Below, in pieces: positions 12,695 through 23,500 of a stretch of DNA of 64,000 nt (position 1 is the stretch's first letter; every line of letters starts with the position of its first letter). The notes below the pieces were generated by a model that ran no database searches, was not told where the DNA came from, and saw nothing but the letters and a program-made list of their open reading frames with translations. The stretch is from Xestospongia bergquistia (taxonomy: Eukaryota; Porifera; Demospongiae; Haplosclerida; Petrosiidae): contig OZ014416.1 in assembly GCA_963965975.1 (NCBI GenBank), forward strand, positions 7,006,001 to 7,070,000, given 5' to 3'. The translations under genes and the position numbers were made by a program.

Positions 12695-14028
12695 AGTGTC
12701 TGAGATAAGCTCAATGTTAAAGAGATCATACTACGTCATATTAGCTGACTCACTAAGTAGGCTCTAAAATGATATCACAAGCATCTACACTTACATATAA
12801 ATTGCTAGCATGCACTGAGCATTCTTTTATTAATTTCCTTAATTAGAGGAAATTCATTGGAACGCCCTTAAACGTCATCTGCATATACCTGTCATATTAC
12901 GTCAAAATAACTTCTATATATAGTGGTACTCTCTATAAACAATTATTAACTTTAAAATGTAATCTCTTTGTATGAAATAGTTCATTGGGCATTACCATGT
13001 TGATGAAATAAATGTATTATATAATATATATTACTATTAGTATGTGATTTATTGGATGATTGTGATTTAGCTTATAAGTAAACAATCCTATTGTTATTTT
13101 GGCCAATATTAACTATGCATTCGTATGCTAATCTTATATGTTCATGTTATATTGGCCAATATTATGTATTATGTATGTATTTGTATGCTAATCCACTAAT
13201 ATGTAAGACTTTATACATAAAAGTATATAATAAAATATCATTCGTAAAAATAGGAAAGAGTACAACGTCAAGAACAAAGAGACAAAGTAGGGATAAAACA
13301 CAAATCTCATACAAAAGTCTCTACAAAATTATATTATAATAAAATTACATTATGAATACACACATGTGGTTATTTATGTATTTACTGTATATTAATGGCT
13401 ATTGTACATGTTATAATGTATAATATTCTTTTCTTACTCTTTTATGTTATGCTAATAATTACAGGATGTTATAGTATAATCATTTTAGTGAATATTTTGA
13501 GAAAATCTTACATTCCATTGTACATATTGTTACTTTCTGCAGTGTTACATAAGGTACTCTGAAATAAAATTTTATATTTGTAATTTTAACTGTTTAGAAA
13601 ATTACTGCAAATGTTCATAGTTGTAAAGTAAGTATGAATAAGTAACAGTATTAATACACTCATATAATAGCCAATACAGATACTGTTGACTTACATATAT
13701 GCATATACATTATGTCTGTGTAACAATATTGATGAAAACATGTAGACTAGTTATGGTGTGAAGAAAGTAAAATAAATAATGACTAATTATTATTATTATT
13801 ATTTTAATATAATTACTGCACAAATCTGTAGAAAGTATTAACAAGTAAGTAAGAGTTTACCTAAATAGTGTAAATTACTGATCTTATTTCCGTCTTAGTA
13901 TGAACACAGTCAACTTTCAATATGACATCATCCGCATACTTGAATTTGTAGACGTTCTGTTGTTTTGTTTTTAGTGTTTTAATGTATCATTTGGGACTAT
14001 TGTTATATCATATACCTTCTCAGTCAAC
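12695..14028. promoter_or_regulatory. Divergent intergenic region between ankyrin GTPase (-) and membrane GTPase (+)
   Basis: No gene is supportable. This is the shared upstream region of two head-to-head genes. Visible elements: a 19-base dyad TTTCC-N9-GGAAA at 12,834-12,852; a CRE-like TTACGTCA near 12,898; GTCATCTGCATA near 12,876; and a similar TGACATCATCCGCATA near 13,923 just upstream of the GTPase start. The dyad, the CRE-like site and GTCATCTGCATA recur in unit 2 (27,730-28,944). A regulatory role is inferred from position and repetition only. Confidence 0.4.
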
Positions 14029-15977
14029 ATGATCGAAGCTTGGATCATAAGATACGAAATCAATCTCCTCAAATGGAATACAGCCGTCTTACTGATATTT
14101 TCCTTGGCTTCATTAATAGCACCATCAATAGCTCCCAGTCCTCTCCTAATTCTCTTGTTGGTAGCCAATAATTTTGATATCTATACTATTGGCATTACAT
14201 CGTTCTCCTTCATACTCTTTATGTTAGTGATTAATAAACTGGTTCAAGCTACAATTGGAAGGAGATCTAGAACATTTATTGTATTGGTTGCTCTTACTAT
14301 AGTAATCAGTCCTGTATTGGCAACATTTTGGGTGGTTGGTTCTATCAGTATCTATCAAATTTTTATTGTTTCAGCTCCTATTATTTTGTTCACAGCTGTA
14401 GTACAGCGACTGGTTCTAAGACTAAAACACCTGATGAACAAGGAGATGAACTAGGTACATTATTGTAACATTGTAAATGTATCCTTAGTCATGCAACAAT
14501 GAAAAGCATGTTTGTCCTTCACGTTTTTTGTTGTATGTTCTTGTGTTGATAGAGCTAGTGTGTGTTATTATCTCAATGCTAATATTACTAAAAATAAATA
14601 AGAAACCATAATAATACATCTTTTCATAAAATGACTAGTATCAATATTTATAATCATTCGTAAGCCAATGCTAAAACTATAATTATAACTAAATTTACAT
14701 TTCAATACCAAAACAACAAACTTTAGTCTAAATTGGTTAGTTTCTTGAAAAAATTTATGTACCTTTAAAATCTATTACACACACATGTATATTAGGGCTT
14801 CATAACAGTAGCTCTGACTTCTAAATCATGTAGTTCCCTTATTCTTAGACTTTATACTGTTATACAATTAAATGGTTACATTAGAGATTTTGTGCTTCCT
14901 TGATTATATTTTCTCCAATAGATGACCATCAGTATGAAAGAATCTACAGAAAAACTATTAAAGAATAAAGAAACATTAAAAGTAAACATTATTCAATGTA
15001 TGACTATTGGTCCACCTACTGTTGGTAAAACTACATTAAAAGAACAATTACTAGCTAATATTGAAGATGATACAGTTATTGAGATAGGACATGATCAACA
15101 ACCTAGTAGTCCACTCTTTGACAAACTTAAGAGAGTTGAAGTAACAATAAGTGATTATAAAAACAAGCAGTCACCTGTTACAGTTGCATTACAAAGTAAA
15201 TATGCGTGGAAAGAACTCACATTCAGTGAAGAAGTAGTGGGTTATCTTAAAAAGAAGTCAAAGAAAAACCGTGAAGTTATTGCAGATATGTCAATTTGGA
15301 CTTACTTAATCAGCATGGTCATTGTCGCTCTTTATGTATTCAGTGCGGTAGTGACAATGTATGATAATCCCTTTAAGCTAATACCACTAAATTATGTATA
15401 CAGCATAATAAACGGTCTATTTTATCTTGTCATAATCATCATATCATTTGGTATTCCATTTGCAATTATTTTACTAGCAGTGGATTGGATATATCGTCGC
15501 TGGATAAAACCAAACACAAGAAGCTTCAGTCCTGTAAGTTTTGTTAGAGAAGCTATTGAGAAGATTAATGTGAGAACAGTACCACCTCTCTTCGACCAAA
15601 CTCTAACCATCTACTTCAGAGATTGTGGAGGACAGCCAGAATTCCATGAAGTTCTACCAGCTTTGGTCTCCCATTCCACATTATTTCTTCTTGTTTTCAA
15701 TCTTAATGAAGGCCTTGACACTCGATACAAAGTTACTTATAAAACTAATGATGGTGAGTTGTCTGATCCATATGTGAGCACATTCACAGTAAAACAAGCT
15801 CTCTTACAATGCTTAGCTAGTATTAGCTCAATTGGAAATTATTTAAATCCACCCCAGCTCTGCCTGATCCCTCATTCTCATACCGTTCCCTCGTTCTCCT
15901 TCGTCGCTGGCACCTATGTCAAGCACTTGTATGTCATTTCTGGCAACGTTGGTCATCTGAGTACATCACTAGTCTGA
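14029..15977 (+). pseudogene. Membrane GTPase / death-domain gene, unit 1 copy, broken and truncated
   Basis: Same gene as 28,945-32,525 with three lesions. Exon 1 (four TM segments) has lost four bases near 14,418, so its end runs into TAG at the splice site. Exon 2 (starting near 14,922) has one extra A in a run near 14,948. The net change is -3, but the TAG lies between the two lesions, so they do not rescue each other. At 15,857 the coding sequence, just past the G3 region, is replaced by a BEL/Pao retroelement tail, adding about 40 foreign codons before a stop at 15,977 and removing the G4, COR-like and death-domain parts. The P-loop GPPTVGKT, the TM hairpin and DCGGQPEF are still readable. 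The ATG in exon 2 is unlikely to be a native start because the intact copy reads that spot in another frame. Confidence 0.85.
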
Positions 15978-16438
15978 AACGCTATACAAAATGGCAGCAT
16001 CCATCAAGAAATATTTGTGTTGGAGACATTGTGATTTTGCAAGAGGATAATTTAATTCCCTCGAAATGTCCACTTGCCAGAGTAATTAAGTTTCATGCAG
16101 GCAAAGATGATCTCGTGCAAGTAGTCACTCTGAACATGAACTCAGGAATCTACAAGAGACCAATCTCTAAAATAGCCTTGTTGTTACCCTCTCAAGATGA
16201 TTGATTATGACTCTTTATTGTTGTTAAAGACCATATGGTCTTGCCAAGCGGTATGTTAATGTTTACTATAGTTTGTTTATGTATTATCATTCATTTCCTG
16301 TTTGACCATTATTTATACTAATTATCACTTTCTTAATTATTTTGATCTCGTATAAATTGGAAACACACACTTTTGAAAAAAAAGTTTTTGTTGAATGTCA
16401 AATTTTGTGTCTCGTTCAATCCGGGAGAGAACTCAACA
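15857..16438 (+). mobile_element. BEL/Pao-type LTR retrotransposon tail, 5' truncated
   Basis: After the breakpoint the plus strand reads, in mixed frames, the conserved end of a BEL/Pao polyprotein: the RWHLCQALVCHFWQRWSSEY stretch, a TSLKRYTKW segment, GDIVILQEDN, a HAGKDDLVQVV-like stretch and KRPISKIALLLP, ending in a stop near 16,203. This matches the region after the integrase core (DUF5641-like). A TGTT...AACA block at 16,254-16,438 (185 bp) is a plausible 3' LTR. No 5' LTR, reverse transcriptase or protease is present, so only the 3' end remains. Its right end abuts the start of duplication unit 2 exactly. Confidence 0.8.
16254..16438 (+). repeat. Probable LTR of the BEL/Pao fragment
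   Basis: Starts TGTTAATG after the GCGGTA stretch that follows the polyprotein stop, and ends CTCAACA, giving TG...CA termini. No second LTR is in the window, so this rests on position and termini alone. Confidence 0.55.
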
Positions 16439-18034
16439 GTTATTCTTATTAATTACAATTACTCTTATACGTACGTATACATTTAATTTCACAGTTGAAT
16501 AAAAACTTTTCACATAAATTCGCAATATCTATTACTAGCTACCTATTAAATATTGTATACATTTGTTAACATTTCATTATGAGTGCTATATAGATATTTT
16601 GGCATATCAAATGTGAATATTTTGGTTATATATAATATAGTTTGAAATGAAAATGAAACATTGAATTATTAAATACTCCATAGAAATTTTGCAGTAACTG
16701 ACACCTTACATAATATATCCTTATAGCAATTTATGAGACCAAACACAAGTTGTTGTAGGAGTGATTTATAGGTGGAGTCAATGTAGGTGTAGTGTATGTG
16801 TAGTCTTTGTATATGCTTCATTATTTAACCCAATTATATAGCCAGTGATATCACTTACTGATAAGGCTTTTAAATTTAAATAAGCAGACCTTTATATAAA
16901 TTTTAACAACTCCATGATTTTACATGTATATTGATTTAAAATTACACTATGTTTCATGTATATATGTTACCATAGTTACTGTGTAAGTACTATTATAATA
17001 TAGGTAATAGCAGTGTTGATGTTAGTTAATATGATATATATACTAGTGTGTGCGTATATTAACGTATTGGTCTATATTTAAAAAGTATTACAATTCATCT
17101 ATGTATTATATGTAGTATTATACACTATGTTATCATACAAATATTATAATGGCTTCTGTTGCACTCTATTTATTATCAACATTGATACAGATGGCTGTAT
17201 TAATTGAAGGTGCATATGATTGTACAATAACTTTATTAAGAAAAGTAATTAAGGAGTTAGCTACACATGTTTTGAAGTAGTCTTTGTGAATACAGGTATG
17301 GTAAATGTTGGTGAAGTCCCACTAAAAAGCCAAATGTTTGTATAAGCCTTTGTGTAGTATGTGCATGTACTATGTAATATAATATAAGATTACACAATAG
17401 TAGCATAACTCAAGCATGACAGACTATGCATATGTAACTGACTAGTATAGTTGTAGTTTTAGTTAAAATGTAAAAGATGTTTAGCTTACTTTAGACATAT
17501 TTTAATTACCTAACTATAAACAATGTGACAGATGTTTTGGTTAAGTTTTGTTATCTTATAATATTTTTAGTTAGTTTAAACTAATTAAAAATACATAAGA
17601 TAGAGAGCACAAAACTAACTACAATTAACTAAAAGTAAAACTAACCAAAACTAACAAACAAAAACTAAAACAACATTACAATGACTAGAAGTCATGCATT
17701 ATTCTCATATATATTAAGAACAATAAATGTGTTATATTAAGTAGTTATTGTACAGAGATTAAAAGATTATAAACAAAATTAAACCTACAATTAAAATTTT
17801 TAATACCACAGACGCTAGCAGTAACGATACAACCTTTAAAGAAAAAAATAGATGAAAAATAGCTTTTAGAAATCAGCCTCAAATAAAGTGGCCTGATCAG
17901 TTATTTACGAACATACTAAAGAGGTTGGTGGGGACAATCAAGTGACCATCCTTTCCTCGTATGCTTAATATTTAATTGCAAAAAAAAACGATCATTTCCT
18001 GTTATAGTGCTAGTTTCTTTTTTGTCAGACTACT

Positions 18035-20308
18035 ATGGCAGAGAAAGCGTTACCGTACGTAGACTCGTCTGTTTCGTCCTCAACACGGGCTCTTATGAAA
18101 CTAGAGGAACAGCTAACTTGTCCTATATGTCTTGAGTTCTTTTTTATGCCCAAGACTTTACCTTGTCTTCATTCTTTTTGCCACCCATGTCTTGACGGTC
18201 TACCACTGGGCCATCAAGGAGATAAGGATTATATCTCTTGTCCAACGTGTCGACAAATGGTCCTGTTACCTTTTAATGGAACAGCTGGTTTACCTGTAGC
18301 ATTCCAGATTAACAATCTCGCAGATGTTCACAATCTAATGAGAAAAATGTCAAAGCACATACAACCTACCTGTGATAATTGCACTACAAGTAAAGCTAAA
18401 AGCTATTGTAAAGAATGTGACACGATTCTCTGTCAAGATTGTATCAATAATCATGAGAACTTGGCCCTAGATGCTTCGGAGCATAAGATAACCAATCTTG
18501 ATAAGGTAGTAATCTCTATGTCTCAGTTGTTTCCTCTAAAGCAGGAGATAAGGTGTTCAACTCATCATGAACCTTTGAAGATCTATTGTGAAAGTTGTGA
18601 TGAGCTAATTTGTCATGACTGTACTGTACGCCTTCATAGAGATCATGATTACAAGTTAGTTTCTGACTGCTATCCAGAACATTGCCAAAAGTTAGAATCT
18701 GGCTTGAAATCTCTAAGTGACAAAGTCAATGGTATTAATAATGCTGTAACTACTCTCATGGACAGGGAAAATGAAATACTAAAACAAGGAGAGGTTGTCA
18801 AAGAGGAGATACACACCAATATAGAAGAAATGATCAATTTTCTTCGCCTATCTGAGAATCTACTGACTAGAGATGTGGATACTATAGTACATAGTAAACT
18901 ACAAGTGTTATCAGAACAGAAGGAATTAGCTGAAGTGAGTCTAAATGAACTTAATAATTGTCTGGAGCATGTGAAGCAATGTCTTGATATTAGTAATCAT
19001 CATGAACTGGTGACTTCTACAAAACAAGCACTGGAACACACGACTTACGTAATTGATAATGTCAATATTGACGATTTCTATCCAAAAGAGAAAGCTGATA
19101 TTTATTTCAAAGGAAACCCTAACTTTCTTGACCAACTTATTGATGTAGGTGATGTCATATTCCTGACACCCACTGTTTTGCAACAGTTTAAAATTAATGA
19201 GATTAGTCCTTATCACATTACTATTAATAATAAAACAGCTTTCTTTCCTTTCTCAATAACGGATCCAGATTCTAGTCCACTAAATGTACCCTTATCATCG
19301 CTTAGTTGCAGTTTAGTACCAGTAATTGGTGAAGCTGCTCCCATCAAAGCAACAGTCACTAATGCTGCTGAACCTGGAGTGTATATACTACACTGTAATA
19401 GTTGTGGTCATCAAAATATAAACATCCAAGTTAATGATGTCCAAATTGATACTATATCAGTAGTGATTCCTTTTAATCCTTTCCTTGATATCATTACTCC
19501 AGTCAATAATGTATCCGAGCTTAGCAGTCCTTGGGGAGTTGCTGTGACTAATGACGGACACATTCTAGTAAGCGAAAATGAAGGGAACTGTGTGACAATG
19601 CTAGATAGAGATCAAAAAAAAGAAAAGGTTTTTGGCAAAAAAGGTAGCAGGGTCAAGTTTTCAAAACCTCGTGGTGTAGCCTGGACTAAAGACAATAACA
19701 TTATTGTTGCCGATAATCACAGCATTCAGAAGATATCCACAGACGGGAGAAGCATTATATCTGTTGGTAAACAAGGCAATGGACCCTTGGAATTTAATGC
19801 TCCTCATGGCATTGCAATTTCCCCAATAACTAATCATATTTATGTTGCTGATTACTACAACAATCGTATACAGGTCTTAAATCACGACCTATCTTTTTCA
19901 CATTCATTTGGTACCTATGGATTAGCCGAGGGACAGTTCCATTGTCCAGTGAGCATTGCTTTTGACAACAAAGGGTTAGTGTATGTGACTGACAGTTATA
20001 ATCATCGTATTCAGAAATTCACTCCTGATGGAACTTTTTTGTTCCAGTTTGGCACCAAAGGACATAGTCTAGGAAAACTTAATCAGCCAGTAGGGATCAC
20101 CATAGACCCTAACAATTTAGTGTATATTACCGAAAACTCTAATTGTCGTATCTCCATCTTCACTATTGATGGTCAGTTTGTACGATCTTTTGGAGATCCA
20201 TCACTAACCTATGAGTATCAAATTAGTAGTCCTTATGGAATAACATTTGATAAAGAAGGATATTTATATGTCTGTGATGCTGATAATAACAGACTAGTTG
20301 TGTATTAA
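18035..20308 (+). CDS. TRIM-NHL protein, copy 2
   Basis: Single-exon gene for 757 residues, collinear with the copy at 2433 and about 95% identical (about 37 substitutions, no gap). All RING and B-box zinc ligands, the coiled coil, filamin-like region and NHL repeats are kept, so it should still be a working TRIM-NHL E3-type protein. Changes cluster in the coiled coil (around residues 295-305) and on the NHL propeller, the faces expected to contact partners. It is tail to tail with the decayed ankyrin gene; AATAAA follows at 20,388-20,393. Confidence 0.95.
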   Translation: MAEKALPYVDSSVSSSTRALMKLEEQLTCPICLEFFFMPKTLPCLHSFCHPCLDGLPLGHQGDKDYISCPTCRQMVLLPFNGTAGLPVAFQINNLADVHNLMRKMSKHIQPTCDNCTTSKAKSYCKECDTILCQDCINNHENLALDASEHKITNLDKVVISMSQLFPLKQEIRCSTHHEPLKIYCESCDELICHDCTVRLHRDHDYKLVSDCYPEHCQKLESGLKSLSDKVNGINNAVTTLMDRENEILKQGEVVKEEIHTNIEEMINFLRLSENLLTRDVDTIVHSKLQVLSEQKELAEVSLNELNNCLEHVKQCLDISNHHELVTSTKQALEHTTYVIDNVNIDDFYPKEKADIYFKGNPNFLDQLIDVGDVIFLTPTVLQQFKINEISPYHITINNKTAFFPFSITDPDSSPLNVPLSSLSCSLVPVIGEAAPIKATVTNAAEPGVYILHCNSCGHQNINIQVNDVQIDTISVVIPFNPFLDIITPVNNVSELSSPWGVAVTNDGHILVSENEGNCVTMLDRDQKKEKVFGKKGSRVKFSKPRGVAWTKDNNIIVADNHSIQKISTDGRSIISVGKQGNGPLEFNAPHGIAISPITNHIYVADYYNNRIQVLNHDLSFSHSFGTYGLAEGQFHCPVSIAFDNKGLVYVTDSYNHRIQKFTPDGTFLFQFGTKGHSLGKLNQPVGITIDPNNLVYITENSNCRISIFTIDGQFVRSFGDPSLTYEYQISSPYGITFDKEGYLYVCDADNNRLVVY

Positions 20309-20514
20309 CAAATCACATATACATTATTCATTGTTATCAACTTTTTGTTCTTAGTATTTTTTTAACAAAGTTTTATATGGCAATTTAAATAAAGTTTGGA
20401 ACTCTATTTGTATAACAGTATTTATTGAAGCACACACATAAAATACAACAAAAATTATAAAAATAATTCTAATTTTTCTACTGTTTGACATCAGATATAA
20501 CAGGACATTAATGT

Positions 20515-23500
20515 CTTGAATAAGTCGATTCTCAATTATGCTCTTAAGACCCTCAAAGAAATCAGATCTCTTTGCATTTGCAGATTTTTTTGCATTTCAT
20601 CCACGTAGCCACTCAACTAACATGTTTTATTAAAGCTGAGAGGTGACACTCATCTATGAGAAAGTGAAGGCAACCATAAACCATAGCACATTTGTAACTA
20701 AATATTGACTATAATCAAATGAGAAATTGATACTGTAAAACCTTTAAACAATATAATGTACATATATTATGTCCTTAATGTTGTAACTCTGTGTGCCCAG
20801 GTTATCAATGATTACACTAGTTATAAATGTATTTACTGACTTAATGTTCCATCAGGTATAATAGAGCTAACAGAGATTATAGTTGAGCTTCTCCCTAAAG
20901 TAACTAAAATATTAAATGTGTACATGTGTACTTCTTTTCTAAAGGAATTCACTTCTAGTAACAGGAAATTGCGAAAGAGTATCAGCAGGTGGCTCTACAA
21001 ATAAAAAAAATGTTATTGATTTACAATTAACTTATTTACCTAGGGGTCCATCATGTGAATTGACATTGTCTGAAGGAGTTGTAGCTGAGTTTAACTCTGT
21101 TAAATAAATAATTATATGAGATTATAATTAATGAGTACCATATCTACCAATTGCAGCTGTATTAGTGAAAGAACCAGTAGAAGTGGCAGTAGCTAATGTT
21201 GTCATTATAACAAAAGTTATGGAAATATGAATCCTTTGCTAGAGATGTATTTATTTACCTGATTGCTCACCTACCAAAGTACTCGTACTGCTCTCTATAA
21301 AAATATAGGTAAGTGAAGCTATATAATCATAGATATAGGCTCTAAATTAATTGTTATATTGTTTACCTGTTGTATTAATATCCAAAGAAGGATTAACAGG
21401 AATAGTAGATGTAATGAAATATCATTATATAACTATATGATCACTGTAAAAATTAAATTGTTATTTTAACAATTACTTTGTAGTTTACATCAGTCGGTTA
21501 CTATGGAATATAGAATTTATGTGAATTACTCATTGTGTAATTTGCTGGCATGTAAAAGTACTGAGAAATTACACAATGAGTAATTCACAAAAATTCTATA
21601 TATCATAGTAATCCACCAATGTAAACTACAAAGTAATTGTTAAAATAACAATTTAATTTTTACAGTGATTATATTATGACAGTTTCATTCAAATTACCTG
21701 GCAAATTTGACAGAGTGAAACTGACTGGTAGAGAATGCTATGAAATCATTAAAGTTATAAAAATAGATTAGACAATTTACTTACTTAATATTCTGTGCTG
21801 TGGGTAAGCAGCTTCAGTTGAATTTACAACTAAAAGGAATAATATATTAAAATAAAGAAATTGTACTAGGTGAGTTATGCTTGATGGTACATCTGATGTA
21901 GAAGAGCCCTCAGACAATGCTCTGTATCCTATCAAAAAATGTGAAATAAAATAAGATGTATCACATAATATTAAACGCCATACCAAATAGAGGTCTATCA
22001 GACTGTAATTTGAAAGGATGAGTTAAATTTCCTCCTGAAAATGAAAATAGCAATATCAATAGTAGAATGTTATAACTCCTTACCAATGGATGATGTATCT
22101 GATCGAACAATTGCTGCTGATGTATTACATAAAAACTCTATCAATAGATAAATAATAAAAATGTAAATTAATAACAATGACTCTATATAAGTCTTTTCAA
22201 GCTGTTATAATAGCTTTGTTGCAAATTAATATCATTATCTACCTTGATGTTGTGATGAATTATAGTCAGTTGTAACAGAGACTGATGTTGAATCTGCAGA
22301 TAATAAAGATTAAAATAGTATCCAATGATTGGTTAATATGTTCTTTATAATGCATATACAACACTTACCAGCAGCTTTGTCTACAATTAGTTAAAGGTAC
22401 TAAAGGAAGCTCTGTCTCAATGCTACATCCAATGATAGGTGGAGTCTTCATGAATGATATTGTAACTGGATGCATCTTCCGATTAGTTTCTTTAAATCGG
22501 TGTTTCAGTTGACATGGTACAGTGACCATACAGTTCAGCACAAGATTGTCATAAGCTAATATTTTAGCACATGATGACACAGCTATTTTTATTATTTCAA
22601 GGATAACATTGCTAAGCTGACATGGCGGCAACACAATTAGAAGAAAATAATGTTTAACTTTATCAGTAGTAAAAAGAGGGGCAACAATTCGAAGATATTG
22701 AAGCAGTTTTAAAAATTCTGGCTTTGTAAATAGTGAAGGAACAAAAGGAAGAGAAATTTTATCAAGTAAGGATTCTTCAAATACACCATTCTCTCTAAGT
22801 AGTTGTTGGTTCTTAAAACATAATGTTTGCCCAGCTGGGAGAACATCTTCCAGTACGTCTACAAATGAGATCCGTATCAAAGCTGAGAGCATATCCAAAA
22901 GGTACTGAGGATTAGTGAAAAAAGGACTTTAGAAAAATACAGAAGCATTGTAAAGGAGTCCAAATAACTCACACATTTCAACACATCATTACTGTCCATT
23001 CCTAACTTTAATCCAATAGCATAGCAGGATTCAAGCGAGATAACTCCATGTTCACTATGTGACGCCTCTTCTTTTAAGCATATTTCAAACATATACCAAC
23101 GTACAGGTATGGGAACAGGATGACTAATATTTTTCTTAGACATGACTTTTTCACGTGCTAAAGCAGATATTTTCAGACGATTTCTCACACACAAATTATT
23201 GACAGGGAAAATAAGTTCTTCAGTGGCTTCGTTATAAAATATAAGATGATCCCTGTAGTCTTGAATAACATTTAGAAGCTGCATATTTTTCTTTTTTAAA
23301 GATTTATAAGCTAACCCTTTTAAACCATTTTTTGTCACTGCAAGTACCAACCAAAAGAAAATAAGGTTTAGAAGCTTCACTTTCATTTTCTTGCAAGTCA
23401 TCAGCATTTTTTGAAGCAGCTATAGAACGCACAAAATGCTCTATAAGCTGTAGGTTGGTCATTTGCAACTGGTTAGGCTGATTGAGTACCTTGCCTTGAA

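Larger units (their letters stand above)
731..15856. repeat. Tandem segmental duplication, unit 1
   Basis: This block carries TRIM-NHL (+), ankyrin/Roc-like/death-domain gene (-) and membrane GTPase (+) in the same order and orientation as 16,439-30,775. The left edge is at 731, where the sequence GTTATTCTTATTAATTACA also starts unit 2 at 16,439. The right edge is at 15,856, inside the GTPase exon, where it meets a retroelement tail. Coding parts look roughly 95% identical by eye; introns and spacers carry many indels. Confidence 0.9.

Noticed and set aside
14922-15977. Open frame starting MTISMKES as an independent 351-residue gene
   Set aside because: Its first codons are an out-of-frame reading of the exon 2 start of the intact copy, and its end is foreign retroelement sequence; it is a truncated pseudogene.
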